A DNA stretch of 12,727 nucleotides, taken from positions 1-12,727 of the forward strand of contig JACQNB010000085.1 of NCBI GenBank assembly GCA_016203265.1, read 5' to 3'. The translations under genes and the position numbers were made by a program. The notes beneath the pieces are model-generated. The model searched no databases and had not been told where the DNA came from. It saw only the letters and a program-made list of their open reading frames with translations. Shown here one piece after another: positions 6,173 through 12,298 of the stretch (the first letter of the stretch is position 1; every line of letters starts with the position of its first letter). Origin of the DNA: Candidatus Woesearchaeota archaeon (GTDB lineage: Archaea; Nanobdellota; Nanobdellia; Woesearchaeales; ARS49).

Positions 6173-6498
6173 AGTTTCTTCAGGTACGCGTCGACGCCCT
6201 TTTGCACGATGGCGCGCGCCTCGGCTGAAGGTTCGTCAACATGCGAAAACCCGATGAAGCGCGGGGTGACGACACAGAACACGTCTTTGCTACCGTACGA
6301 AAGCGTGCCGACGCCGGTGTGCGATTCACGGATGACAATCGAGCATGCTGCGCCATTGGAGTTGCTCCGGATGGTGTTGAGCAAATCGCTGATTTCGCTC
6401 TTGTTCAATTCACGACCATATTGGATCGGATTGTTCTCGTGTGGGAACCGTTGCGGCGTGAAATAGTTGAAAGATGACGTTGGTTTGAACTCACTCAT
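6169..6498 (-). CDS. Protein of unknown function (109 residues)
   Basis: Not recognised. The 109-residue product has an N-terminal 30 residues rich in Phe, Pro and Asn that look unstructured, then a compact alternating helix and strand part (about 33-108) that includes ACSIVIRES, KDVFCVVTP and a C-terminal helix ending DAYLKKL. There are no membrane segments and no signal peptide, so it should be cytosolic. I chose the ATG at 6498 over the in-frame GTG at 6513 because a strong ribosome binding site lies between them. It has its own promoter and a leader of about 24 bases. Its stop codon shares CTAG with the zinc-ribbon gene. Confidence 0.7.
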   Translation of the reverse strand: MSEFKPTSSFNYFTPQRFPHENNPIQYGRELNKSEISDLLNTIRSNSNGAACSIVIRESHTGVGTLSYGSKDVFCVVTPRFIGFSHVDEPSAEARAIVQKGVDAYLKKL

Positions 6499-6505
6499 AG
6501 TCTCA

Positions 6506-6516
6506 CTCCTCACCTC
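6506..6516 (-). promoter_or_regulatory. Strong Shine-Dalgarno sequence
   Basis: GAGGTGAGGAG on the minus strand. GAGGTGA matches the complement of the archaeal 16S 3' end for seven bases, and the GGAG part lies seven bases before the ATG at 6498. It decides the start of the 109-residue protein. Confidence 0.65.
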
Positions 6517-6544
6517 AATCTATCGTCGTAAGGGTAACAGTCAC

Positions 6545-6552
6545 TTTTTAAA
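6545..6552 (-). promoter_or_regulatory. TATA box of the 109-residue protein gene
   Basis: TTTAAAAA on the minus strand, preceded by GCGCAACC. Transcription would start near 6522, leaving a leader of about 24 bases that contains the Shine-Dalgarno sequence. Read on the plus strand as TTTTTAAA, the same box is 27 bp from an ATG at 6576. Confidence 0.55.
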
Positions 6553-6575
6553 GGTTGCGCCCTATTTCGGCTCTG

Positions 6576-6743
6576 ATGAAAGTCACTGGGAGCTCGAGCC
6601 ACGCCCGAGTGGAACTGGCAATGGTCGTTGCTGCGAAAATGACGCGATGCAACGAGGTGAGAGCGAGACTTTCACCAGATCCTATTTCAGGCGTTGCAAC
6701 GTTCCGAAGGGCAGCACGTCATGCGAACGGTCGTCCACAATGA
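6576..6743 (+). CDS. Doubtful small open frame (55 residues)
   Basis: An ATG at 6576 lies 27 bp downstream of the TATA-like box at 6545-6552 read on the plus strand, the spacing seen for leaderless genes in this window. The frame encodes 55 arginine-rich residues of no recognised family. Its last 62 bases run antisense to the end of the metallophosphoesterase gene. Without that promoter coincidence I would dismiss it. It otherwise occupies the only stretch between 6553 and 6681 where I see no other feature. Confidence 0.15.
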   Translation: MKVTGSSSHARVELAMVVAAKMTRCNEVRARLSPDPISGVATFRRAARHANGRPQ

Positions 6744-7419
6744 ACGCCTCGAACGAACGAATGCCGAACAATCGCCCTTTGAGCAGCGGGCTCAAGAATT
6801 GCTCTTGCAGGATATCGGTGCCCTCCGTCAACAAATTGAACGACGGCTGCACGATGAGCGTGCGACGCTGGTACGTGCCTTTGAGAAAGCATTTGTAGCG
6901 TTCGCTTCTTCCTTTGCTGCGCAACGTGATGGCCGGATGCTCGTGGCCCATGATGATGGTCTTGATGCCGGTTAATTTCTTTGGTGCGACATCCCCATGA
7001 ATGATCAAGACGTCGTCAATACGATACTCCGACACGAGCTCGATGCCTCGCTTGGTCGCGATGGGACCGAGCTGCACATCGTGATTGCCTTTGATCAACA
7101 CCAGCCGCGGAGCTTTGGTGAGCAGATACTCGACCAACCGAGTCACATCACGCCACTCCTGTCGTCCGATGCGCCCGAAGTCATGCTTCAAATCTCCAGT
7201 GATGACAACGGTGCGCACACTCTTTTTGTCTTTCTTGAGCGTCGCAAAGATGTGCTCAAGTCGAGCCATCACGTCTTTGAAGTGCATCCGCGGCACCAAC
7301 ACGCCTTGCCGGTTCAACGATTCCTCAAAGCCGAGATGGAAATCGGACAGCACGAGCGTCTTGGCTGCCGAGAGATGGAGCGCTAAATCAATGGCCTCGA
7401 CGTTTTTCGTGATGCGCAT
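6682..7419 (-). CDS. Calcineurin-like metallophosphoesterase, archaeal ICC-like family
   Basis: A 245-residue enzyme with all the dinuclear-metal motifs of calcineurin-like phosphoesterases: DFH (D26, H28), GDLKHD (D76), GNHD (N112, H113), HGD (H141) and GHEHP (H159, H161). It resembles the small archaeal phosphoesterase family (COG1407 type) thought to act on phosphodiesters or nucleic acid; the substrate is unknown. The ATG at 7419 lies 27 bp from a TATA box, so I prefer it over the GTG at 7425. The start overlaps the upstream gene's stop as TGATG. It thus has its own promoter inside the upstream coding region but could also be read through from it. Confidence 0.9.
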   Translation of the reverse strand: MRITKNVEAIDLALHLSAAKTLVLSDFHLGFEESLNRQGVLVPRMHFKDVMARLEHIFATLKKDKKSVRTVVITGDLKHDFGRIGRQEWRDVTRLVEYLLTKAPRLVLIKGNHDVQLGPIATKRGIELVSEYRIDDVLIIHGDVAPKKLTGIKTIIMGHEHPAITLRSKGRSERYKCFLKGTYQRRTLIVQPSFNLLTEGTDILQEQFLSPLLKGRLFGIRSFEAFIVDDRSHDVLPFGTLQRLK

Positions 7420-7679
7420 CAGCACAACGGTTCGAGTGGGGACTTATAAGCGTTGCCGATTTGGACTCCTGTCTTGACGCGCACGGTGGCGACGATATCG
7501 ACCCTGCCGGGGTCTGCGGGAGTTGCCTCATTCAATGCCACAAAACCCGAATATCCCTTGACTGATTTCGACGCGCAACGGATGACCTGTTGCACGACCG
7601 CCAACTCGATCTCAGAACGCGAACCTGGCGGCACCGCCACGTTCGGAACTGTTATTCGTTCCTCATACCAATCACTCAT
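7419..7679 (-). CDS. Protein of unknown function (86 residues)
   Basis: Not recognised. The 86-residue product has a short N-terminal tail, a helix around residues 22-38 (RSEIELAVVQQVIRCASKSV), then strands such as GFVALNE and RVDIVATVRVKTG. This is a compact alpha/beta cytosolic protein with no membrane segment. Its stop overlaps the metallophosphoesterase start (TGATG), and the phosphoesterase TATA box lies within its last codons. The two may form an operon, but function cannot be inferred from that. GGTGA lies six bases before the ATG as a weak Shine-Dalgarno sequence. Confidence 0.72.
   Translation of the reverse strand: MSDWYEERITVPNVAVPPGSRSEIELAVVQQVIRCASKSVKGYSGFVALNEATPADPGRVDIVATVRVKTGVQIGNAYKSPLEPLC
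7443..7450 (-). promoter_or_regulatory. TATA box of the metallophosphoesterase gene
   Basis: CTTATAAG on the minus strand, centred about 27 bp upstream of the ATG at 7419 and lying within the end of the 86-residue gene. It predicts an internal leaderless promoter. Confidence 0.5.
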
Positions 7680-7710
7680 GTCAACTCACCATCGCAAGCC
7701 CTGGAAAAAC

Positions 7711-7722
7711 CCTTTAAAAAAG
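7711..7722 (-). promoter_or_regulatory. TATA box of the 86-residue protein gene
   Basis: CTTTTTTAAAGG on the minus strand. Transcription would begin near 7690, about 11 bases before the ATG at 7679, just enough for the GGTGA ribosome binding site. Confidence 0.5.
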
Positions 7723-7750
7723 CTCCGACACAACTCCAGCACCACAATCG

Positions 7751-7758
7751 TTTTTAAT
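7751..7758 (+). promoter_or_regulatory. TATA box of the secreted-protein gene
   Basis: TTTTTAAT centred about 26 bp upstream of the ATG at 7780, predicting a leaderless message. It is divergent from the promoter at 7711-7722. Confidence 0.5.
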
Positions 7759-7779
7759 CGTGAACGTTCAGTATCCGGT

Positions 7780-8112
7780 ATGAAACTGCTTTTGGCTGTT
7801 CTGGTGGTTGCGTTGTGCGCCTCGAGCGTCGCGGCGTTCGCGGACATCGAGTCTGCGCACGTGGAGAACGACAACGGCCGGTTGGACGCGCGCATCAGCA
7901 TCGAGCGCAATCACGAGGAAGACCTGAAGGTCACGCTCATCATTCCCGAACTCGGCTACCGCTTGCGCGAGGGCCCGTTCGAAGACAGCGATTCACAGTG
8001 GAACGTGCCGTTCCGTGAACCGTTGCCCGACGTGCACGGCGACTACTTGGTGCGCATCACGGTCAGCAACGATGACGGCAGAAAGGTCGTCTACCGGTAC
8101 GTAACGATATGA
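7780..8112 (+). CDS. Small secreted protein with a probable beta-sandwich fold, function unknown
   Basis: A 110-residue protein with an N-terminal signal peptide: MKLLLAVLVVALCASSVAA, with likely cleavage after Ala19 or close by. The mature part of about 90 residues alternates short beta strands (ARISIER, LKVTLIIPELGY, DYLVRITVSNDDG, KVVYRYVTI) and ends in a pattern like immunoglobulin-like or PKD-like domains. It should be exported and may bind sugars or proteins at the cell surface, which is inference. The start is fixed by promoter spacing and the signal peptide; the frame is open upstream but that stretch is not coding-like. Its TGA overlaps the cupin ATG (ATGA), so the two are translated together. 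Confidence 0.75.
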   Translation: MKLLLAVLVVALCASSVAAFADIESAHVENDNGRLDARISIERNHEEDLKVTLIIPELGYRLREGPFEDSDSQWNVPFREPLPDVHGDYLVRITVSNDDGRKVVYRYVTI

Positions 8113-8375
8113 ACGCCGAAGAACTGCTCGCGCAACTGACGCAGGAAGGGTTCGCCTCTCTTTCTTTGCAGGAGGATCCGCCGCACAAGTTCTATCCTGA
8201 ACATGCGCATCCCACGAAGACCGTGCAGATTGTCCTGCAGGGCACGATGTGGGTCACGCTGAACCGGGAGAAGGTCCTGTTGACGCGCGGCAAGCGACTG
8301 GACATTCCCGCCAACGCAATCCATGACGCCAAGATGGGTATGGATGGCTGCAGCTACGTTGTTGGGGAAGAATAA
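8109..8375 (+). CDS. Small cupin-domain protein
   Basis: An 88-residue single-domain cupin. Motif 1 is seen as EHAH (H32, H34) followed by QIVLQG, and motif 2 as IPANAIH (P67, H72). The glutamate usually found four or five residues after the HxH is absent, so the metal site would have three histidines and no Glu. Small cupins of this kind bind a metal or small ligand, or act as isomerases; the activity cannot be told. It has no signal peptide, while its translationally coupled partner is predicted to be secreted. Confidence 0.82.
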   Translation: MNAEELLAQLTQEGFASLSLQEDPPHKFYPEHAHPTKTVQIVLQGTMWVTLNREKVLLTRGKRLDIPANAIHDAKMGMDGCSYVVGEE

Positions 8376-8391
8376 GAAAAAATAGAAAAAT
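8376..8391 (-). terminator. T-rich terminator of the 53-residue zinc-ribbon gene
   Basis: On the minus strand this is a run of five T and a run of six T separated by three bases, about 26 bases after the zinc-ribbon stop codon. This is typical of archaeal termination. Confidence 0.55.
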
Positions 8392-8416
8392 ACATTCGAG
8401 AACGTTTGCGTACGAT

Positions 8417-8578
8417 TTACGCTGCGTCGCCTTGAGCTTCTGCGGCCTTCTTTGCCTTGAAGCAAGCCAAACACAAAACCGGCTTGCCCGGTTTCGGGTT
8501 GAAGGGCACTTGACATGCCTGCTTGCACTTGTCGCACGTTGCGTCAAACATCTGCTTCGGTACGATTCTAAAATCCAT
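8417..8578 (-). CDS. 53-residue zinc-ribbon protein
   Basis: A 53-residue protein beginning MDFRIVPKQMFDATCDKC. It has two CxxC knuckles (CDKC and CLAC) separated by PFNPKPGKPV, a pattern (FDATCxxCxxxCxVPFxP...PVxCxxC) common in small zinc-ribbon proteins of archaea and candidate-phyla bacteria, and known to me mainly as an uncharacterised family. A nucleic-acid-binding role is plausible. I choose the ATG at 8578 because GGAAGTGA lies five bases before it and the family begins near there. A longer in-frame reading to 8665 would translate the structured leader and give no recognisable protein. Confidence 0.78.
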   Translation of the reverse strand: MDFRIVPKQMFDATCDKCKQACQVPFNPKPGKPVLCLACFKAKKAAEAQGDAA

Positions 8579-8690
8579 TCTGTTCACTTCCGTTCGTTTT
8601 CTATGGGCGAAATCCCATCCGTTAGGATGTTCCCTCCCCCACTCGCAGGGGCTTGGCCCCCACATAACCTGAATTCTGAGAACTCAGTCT
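8579..8690 (-). ncRNA. Structured 5' leader or small RNA before the zinc-ribbon gene
   Basis: About 110 bases without coding signal. On the minus strand it can form several short hairpins: CUGA-GUUC-UCAG, GGGGC-CAA-GCCCC, CAUCC-UAAC-GGAUG, and AUGGG-AUUUCG-CCCAU. The last two share bases, so they compete. Runs of G could also form a quadruplex. GGAAGTGA at 8591-8584 is the ribosome binding site for the ATG at 8578. A possible start near 8690 follows from the TATA box at 8713-8720 read on this strand. It may be a regulatory leader or an independent RNA. It matches no RNA family I recognise, and it is not a tRNA. Confidence 0.35.
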
Positions 8691-8712
8691 AGAAGTATTA
8701 AAGAAAAGAGGG

Positions 8713-8720
8713 TTTATAAA
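8713..8720 (+). promoter_or_regulatory. Palindromic TATA box between divergent genes
   Basis: TTTATAAA, identical on both strands. On the plus strand it predicts transcription from about 8743, giving the methyltransferase a leader of about 13 bases. On the minus strand it predicts a start near 8690 for the structured leader and zinc-ribbon gene. A second minus-strand candidate, TTTAATAC, lies at 8695-8702. Confidence 0.55.
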
Positions 8721-8755
8721 GCTATGCTTTTCTGTTCGTCGGATGGGGACTTCGC

Positions 8756-9886
8756 ATGCTCTTTGACACCTATACCCAAGCCGACGCCGACCAGCACATC
8801 CGGCGCATCCAGGATCTCTGGGCAAAGGGTGTTTTTGCCGAAAAGATCGCGGAACAGCTCAAAATCGAGCATGTTGATGAGCTGTTGAGCATCGCAAAAG
8901 CACGCCAAGCATCCGAAAAGACAGCAAAAGATTACTTCATGTTGGAGGAAGACCTCAGATTCGCGACCAACGAACTCGTTGCCGAACATCGCGCCAAGAG
9001 GCTTGCGTGCAATACCTTGATTGAAATCGGGTGCGGTATTGGCATCCAGACGATTGCGTTCGCGAAAACGTGCAAAAAAGTGATTGCCGTTGACATTGAC
9101 GCACGAAAGGTCGCGTATGCGAAGGCGAACGCGGCCAAACGCAAGATCACGAATGTCACGTTTCTCGCTGAGGACGGCCTTCAGACGCTCAAAACGCACC
9201 AAGCGGACGTCATCTTCTGCGATCCGGGAAGGCCTGCGGCGGAAGAGGTGCGCGACATCGAAACGAGTTTCTCTCCGCACGTGCCGACGCTCATCAAGGA
9301 AGCCAAGAAGACAACGGAGAACATCGCAATCGAGCTTCCGCCGCAGATACAGACTGACTTTCCTGGCTGGGAACTTGAATTCACGTCCGTTGACCACCAA
9401 TTGAATCGATTAACGGCGTACAAGGGCGCGCTTGCAAAAGCAGAATCCTCTGCGTGCGTGCTTCCGCAAGGGGTGTGCGTCTCAGGAATGGCCAACAAGG
9501 GATTTGCAGAATCTGCGCCATTGCAGTATCTTTTTGAAGTCGATCCGGCAGTCATCAAGGCGGGATTAACATGGAAGCTCGACCAACCGGAAAAGAACCT
9601 GTTTCGCATTACCGACGCGCTGCTCACCAGCATGCGGGATGCTGAAAGCCCGTTCTTCAAGGCGCGTTATCACGTCATCACGGTCGCGAAGAAGTTCGCG
9701 GATGCAAAGGCAATCCTCAAGCGCGAAAAAGCAGGCAAAGTGATTTTGCACGGCAGCATCAGCAACGAGCAGTACTGGCACGAACGCAAGAAGTTCGAGG
9801 AAGGATTGGCAGGAACGAGGACATTGCACGTGTTCCTGGGGAACGAGCTGATTGTGTGCCGATTATTGAACGAGCAAATCAGGTAA
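8756..9886 (+). CDS. Class I SAM-dependent methyltransferase with THUMP-like C-terminal domain
   Basis: A 376-residue protein. The SAM-binding motif I is EIGCGIG at 90-96, the acidic ribose-binding motif is VDID at 112-115, and EDG follows at 139-141. The catalytic-region motif is CDPGRPA at 155-161, similar to the DPARR motif of a family of putative RNA methyltransferases. The C-terminal third begins with YLFEVDPAVIKAGL at 258-271, a signature of the THUMP-like domain in that family. An RNA substrate is therefore probable but unproven. The N-terminal 70 residues are helical. The ATG at 8756 follows a short leader without a clear ribosome binding site, and a seven-codon open frame starts at the predicted transcription start. 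The last 24 bases overlap the end of the convergent gene. Confidence 0.85.
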   Translation: MLFDTYTQADADQHIRRIQDLWAKGVFAEKIAEQLKIEHVDELLSIAKARQASEKTAKDYFMLEEDLRFATNELVAEHRAKRLACNTLIEIGCGIGIQTIAFAKTCKKVIAVDIDARKVAYAKANAAKRKITNVTFLAEDGLQTLKTHQADVIFCDPGRPAAEEVRDIETSFSPHVPTLIKEAKKTTENIAIELPPQIQTDFPGWELEFTSVDHQLNRLTAYKGALAKAESSACVLPQGVCVSGMANKGFAESAPLQYLFEVDPAVIKAGLTWKLDQPEKNLFRITDALLTSMRDAESPFFKARYHVITVAKKFADAKAILKREKAGKVILHGSISNEQYWHERKKFEEGLAGTRTLHVFLGNELIVCRLLNEQIR

Positions 9887-10207
9887 CTTCCTCACGAATT
9901 CGCTTCTCGGCATGATGTCGTCGCAGCCCGCGAGTTTCGCGTGCGCCTGCAGTTCGCGCTGCACGTGGGAGACGAATCCGATGATGGTGAGTCCGGCGTT
10001 TTTCTGTTTCAGTTCCTTGATGGTCTTGAGCGCGTCGAATTCCTTCTCGTTCAGATCAACAATGGCCTTGTCCGGATGCAGTTGGTGCGCCACGTCCAAC
10101 GCGGACTCGTGGCCGGTCGCCAAGACGATGTCCCCCGAAACTGCTTGGGCCGTCTCGATGATTTTTGACTTGAACAGCAAATCGGTGACGACCACTAAAA
10201 CGAGCAT
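9863..10207 (-). CDS. Degenerate receiver-like protein
   Basis: A 114-residue protein with the alternating strand-helix order of a CheY-like receiver. It has a strand LVLVVVTDLL, a strand AIVDLN where phosphorylated Asp would lie (D51), GFVSHV at the fourth strand, and GCDDIMPRSEF at the end of the fifth. The acidic pair near the N-terminus is reduced to a single Asp (D9), and the invariant Lys before Pro is replaced (MPR). It is thus probably not phosphorylated in the normal way and may act as a protein-binding module. Its ATG overlaps the stop of the oxidoreductase gene (TAATG), so the two are translationally coupled. Its 3' end overlaps the methyltransferase tail to tail by 24 bases. Confidence 0.68.
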   Translation of the reverse strand: MLVLVVVTDLLFKSKIIETAQAVSGDIVLATGHESALDVAHQLHPDKAIVDLNEKEFDALKTIKELKQKNAGLTIIGFVSHVQRELQAHAKLAGCDDIMPRSEFVRKLPDLLVQ

Positions 10208-10917
10208 TACCACGCCTCGCGGAAGATTTGCGCGCGCGGCACGCCCATGCCCGTCAATACGGTGATGGTGTCGTTGACCATTTCCGGCGGTCCGCACAGG
10301 TAGTAATGGCGCGCAATCGCATCCGTGAAGACCTTCGGAATGACGGCGGTCACGCGGCCTTTCAAGCCAACCCACGACGGGTCGTCCGCGGTGATGGACA
10401 TGATGACGTGAAAGTTCTTGTGGTGATGCGCAAGATGGCGCAGTTCGTCCTTGAAGATGGAATCGGCCGGCGTCTTGAATCCGGACAGCACGGTGATCGG
10501 TTCTGCATATCCCTCCAGCAGGAGTTGCCGGTACATGGAACGCAAGGACGAGATGCCCGACCCCGCCGCGATGAAGGTGAGGTTGTGCAGCGGTTTTTTC
10601 AGTCCGAAATGGCCCGCCGGACCTTCCGCGATGACGGTTTCGCCGACCTTCAATTGGTGGCACCTTGACGACAGTCCGACGGGTGATTTCGCCGTGATGG
10701 TGAAATCGAGAAAGCCCTTGTCTGCCGGCGCGCTGGCGATGCTGTAGGCTCGTTTGACCGTGATACCTGCCGCGTTGACGAAGCCCGGCACGCTCAGCAT
10801 CATGAACTGCCCGGGCAGGAACGTGAACGTCTCGATGCCGGGCCACGTGACGCGGAACGTTTTCACGCGCGGCGTTTCGTCCTGGATGGAGACGATCTTC
10901 GCTTCAAATTTTGGCAT
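10207..10917 (-). CDS. FAD/NAD(P)-binding oxidoreductase of the ferredoxin-NADP reductase family
   Basis: A 236-residue flavoprotein with the two-domain layout of ferredoxin-NAD(P) reductases. RAYSIASAP at 56-64 is the FAD-binding RxYS motif. GPAGHFGL at 99-106 belongs to the flavin domain. FIAAGSGISSL at 115-125 is the nucleotide-binding loop. CGPPEM at 208-213 is the second nucleotide-binding motif, and the end IFREAW resembles the terminal aromatic that stacks on the flavin. It moves electrons between NAD(P)H and an unknown partner such as ferredoxin. No iron-sulfur cysteine cluster is fused, so it is not a phenol-hydroxylase-type reductase. A TATA box 26 bp upstream gives a leaderless start, and the receiver-like gene follows in the same operon. 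Confidence 0.9.
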   Translation of the reverse strand: MPKFEAKIVSIQDETPRVKTFRVTWPGIETFTFLPGQFMMLSVPGFVNAAGITVKRAYSIASAPADKGFLDFTITAKSPVGLSSRCHQLKVGETVIAEGPAGHFGLKKPLHNLTFIAAGSGISSLRSMYRQLLLEGYAEPITVLSGFKTPADSIFKDELRHLAHHHKNFHVIMSITADDPSWVGLKGRVTAVIPKVFTDAIARHYYLCGPPEMVNDTITVLTGMGVPRAQIFREAW

Positions 10918-10939
10918 GAGAAATCTTGGTTCAGGACGG

Positions 10940-10947
10940 TTTAAAAG
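10940..10947 (-). promoter_or_regulatory. TATA box of the oxidoreductase operon
   Basis: CTTTTAAA on the minus strand, centred about 26 bp upstream of the ATG at 10917, predicting a leaderless message. Confidence 0.6.
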
Positions 10948-10957
10948 GGTTGTGGAA

Positions 10958-11815
10958 CTATCCTTCTTCCCAGTCCATGTTGTCGATGACCTGTTTTTCC
11001 GTCAGGTTGAAGCGTTTCGTAATCTCGTGCAACGTCGCATTCTGGTCGATGACTGAGAGCACGAATCCTTTGGTCATGTCGCCGATGGTGACGTTGATGC
11101 GCGTGATTTCGCCGCCTTGCGTCCGCGCGACGATGGAGATGCCGTCGTCGATCGTTGGCTCATCGTCCGCAATCTCTTCTACGTTGACGTTCGTCTCCGC
11201 TTCGTCCGTTTCTGCGCTTTGCTCCCCAGATTCGGATGGAGTTGATTCGGATGGCAAAACGATATCTTCAGTCTTTTCCGGCAGTTCAGCAACGACCTCT
11301 CCCGTGATGCTCGCGGCCGGAGCCTCTTGCCGCCCCTCCCTAAGCAGCACTGGCAACTCAAACTCATCAAATACCGCAGCCCATGCGTCGTTCTGATCGA
11401 GCATCAGTTGCGCGGTGTCCGCGTCGACTTCGAGCAATGCGTCAAGCTGTTCGCGCTGTTCATTCAGCAGGGTTCGCGCGTCCGAGGCGAGCGCAAGCAC
11501 GTGCGCCTTGTCGCCGTCATACGACTCGAACGCTTTCTTCGCGGACGCAAGATCGGTTTCTCGGCGCGCGATGACGCGCTCCATCGCTGTTGCGCTTGCG
11601 TCTTCGGCTTCTTCCACGCGCTCGGCCGCGTGCGCGAGGTGCAATCGCGTCTTTTCAGCGCCATCGAACGTCAACCAGACGTTCAGCTTCTCGAAGAACA
11701 AATCAAGAGACCAAAGAAACGAACTCGGGCCAATCCGCGAGTCAGCCGTCTCGTCTTCATGGGCGGAAACCGAGGCAACGAGCAGGAACGCAATCAGCAA
11801 ACACGTCTTTTTCAT
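10958..11815 (-). CDS. Secreted or anchored protein with DUF5667-like domain
   Basis: A 285-residue protein. Residues 1-18 are a signal peptide (MKKTCLLIAFLLVASVSA). Residues 28-70 contain GPSSFLWSLDLFFEKLNVWLTFD and then a helical stretch rich in Ala and Glu, which resembles DUF5667, a domain of exported archaeal and bacterial proteins whose role is unknown. A long helical, probably coiled-coil part extends to about 150. Residues 165-225 are an acidic Ser/Thr/Glu-rich linker. The C-terminal part has strands and then FVLSVIDQNATLHEITKRFNLTEKQVIDNMDWEEG, which looks like a small helix-turn-helix type module, odd for an exported protein. NVT and NAT sequons at 241 and 259 could be glycosylated. 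The start at 11815 is set by promoter spacing and the signal peptide. Its role in the envelope is inference. Confidence 0.72.
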   Translation of the reverse strand: MKKTCLLIAFLLVASVSAHEDETADSRIGPSSFLWSLDLFFEKLNVWLTFDGAEKTRLHLAHAAERVEEAEDASATAMERVIARRETDLASAKKAFESYDGDKAHVLALASDARTLLNEQREQLDALLEVDADTAQLMLDQNDAWAAVFDEFELPVLLREGRQEAPAASITGEVVAELPEKTEDIVLPSESTPSESGEQSAETDEAETNVNVEEIADDEPTIDDGISIVARTQGGEITRINVTIGDMTKGFVLSVIDQNATLHEITKRFNLTEKQVIDNMDWEEG

Positions 11816-11837
11816 GCGTGACCTGCGTTCTGCGTCC

Positions 11838-11845
11838 TTTATAAG
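11838..11845 (-). promoter_or_regulatory. TATA box of the DUF5667-like gene
   Basis: CTTATAAA on the minus strand, centred about 26 bp upstream of the ATG at 11815, predicting a leaderless message. It lies just after the stop of the preceding minus-strand gene. Confidence 0.6.
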
Positions 11846-11857
11846 CATTATTGCGCT

Positions 11858-12283
11858 CTACTCGGCATACCGCGGGCTACGGGGGATCATCCTTTCTGCG
11901 CACGCCCAAAGGTCTCCGCTCGACGATTCGTGGTCGAGTTCAGCGATGAGCCCCATCAGCCCGGTTGCCTTCCGGTAGCTCATCGGGAAGAAACGGAAAT
12001 CACCATAAAATGTGCCGTCCTCGTCCTCATCGTTGCGGTGCGCTTCGATGCCATCGGCGCGCAGCTCGAAGCTGCGCAGGTAGGTTCGGACGTCGCACGC
12101 TCGTCCGAGCGCTTCGGCGAGCGAGGGAGGGACATCCTTGAGGTCGAGACGGTAGCGCAGGCATACCATGACGGGCTGCTCGTGCTGCTTGCCCTTGACA
12201 TCGAACCATTCTCCCGTGATGAGCAGCATCGAATCATAGGGCGGGCCGCAGAAGAACCGACTGAGGATTTCGTGCGCGCCCAT
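11858..12283 (-). CDS. Protein of unknown function (141 residues)
   Basis: Not recognised. The 141-residue cytosolic product has strand-rich stretches (SMLLITGEWFDV, QPVMVCLRYRLDL, TFYGDFRFFPMSY), an acidic loop NDEDEDG near 85-90, and a C-terminal helical part. There is no signal peptide or membrane segment. The ATG at 12283 is preferred because it lies 27 bp from the TATA box; an in-frame TTG at 12292 is the only longer option. The gene is monocistronic and divergent from the archease gene, with only 73 bases between the two starts. Confidence 0.7.
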   Translation of the reverse strand: MGAHEILSRFFCGPPYDSMLLITGEWFDVKGKQHEQPVMVCLRYRLDLKDVPPSLAEALGRACDVRTYLRSFELRADGIEAHRNDEDEDGTFYGDFRFFPMSYRKATGLMGLIAELDHESSSGDLWACAERMIPRSPRYAE

Positions 12284-12298
12284 CCACGTCAATATTTT

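Noticed and set aside
7453..7779. N-terminal extension of the secreted-protein frame back to 7453
   Set aside because: It runs antisense through the 86-residue gene, includes the promoter, and would bury the signal peptide internally.
8579..8665. N-terminal extension of the 53-residue zinc-ribbon protein
   Set aside because: The extra residues have no family resemblance, and the stretch contains hairpins and the ribosome binding site of the ATG at 8578.
8579..8690. A tRNA gene in the structured region
   Set aside because: No T-loop consensus, no acceptor stem and no cloverleaf could be drawn on either strand.
9863..10846. A 327-codon minus-strand frame reading through the oxidoreductase into the receiver-like protein
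   Set aside because: Only the part after 10207 is the real gene; the rest is an alternative frame of the oxidoreductase coding sequence.
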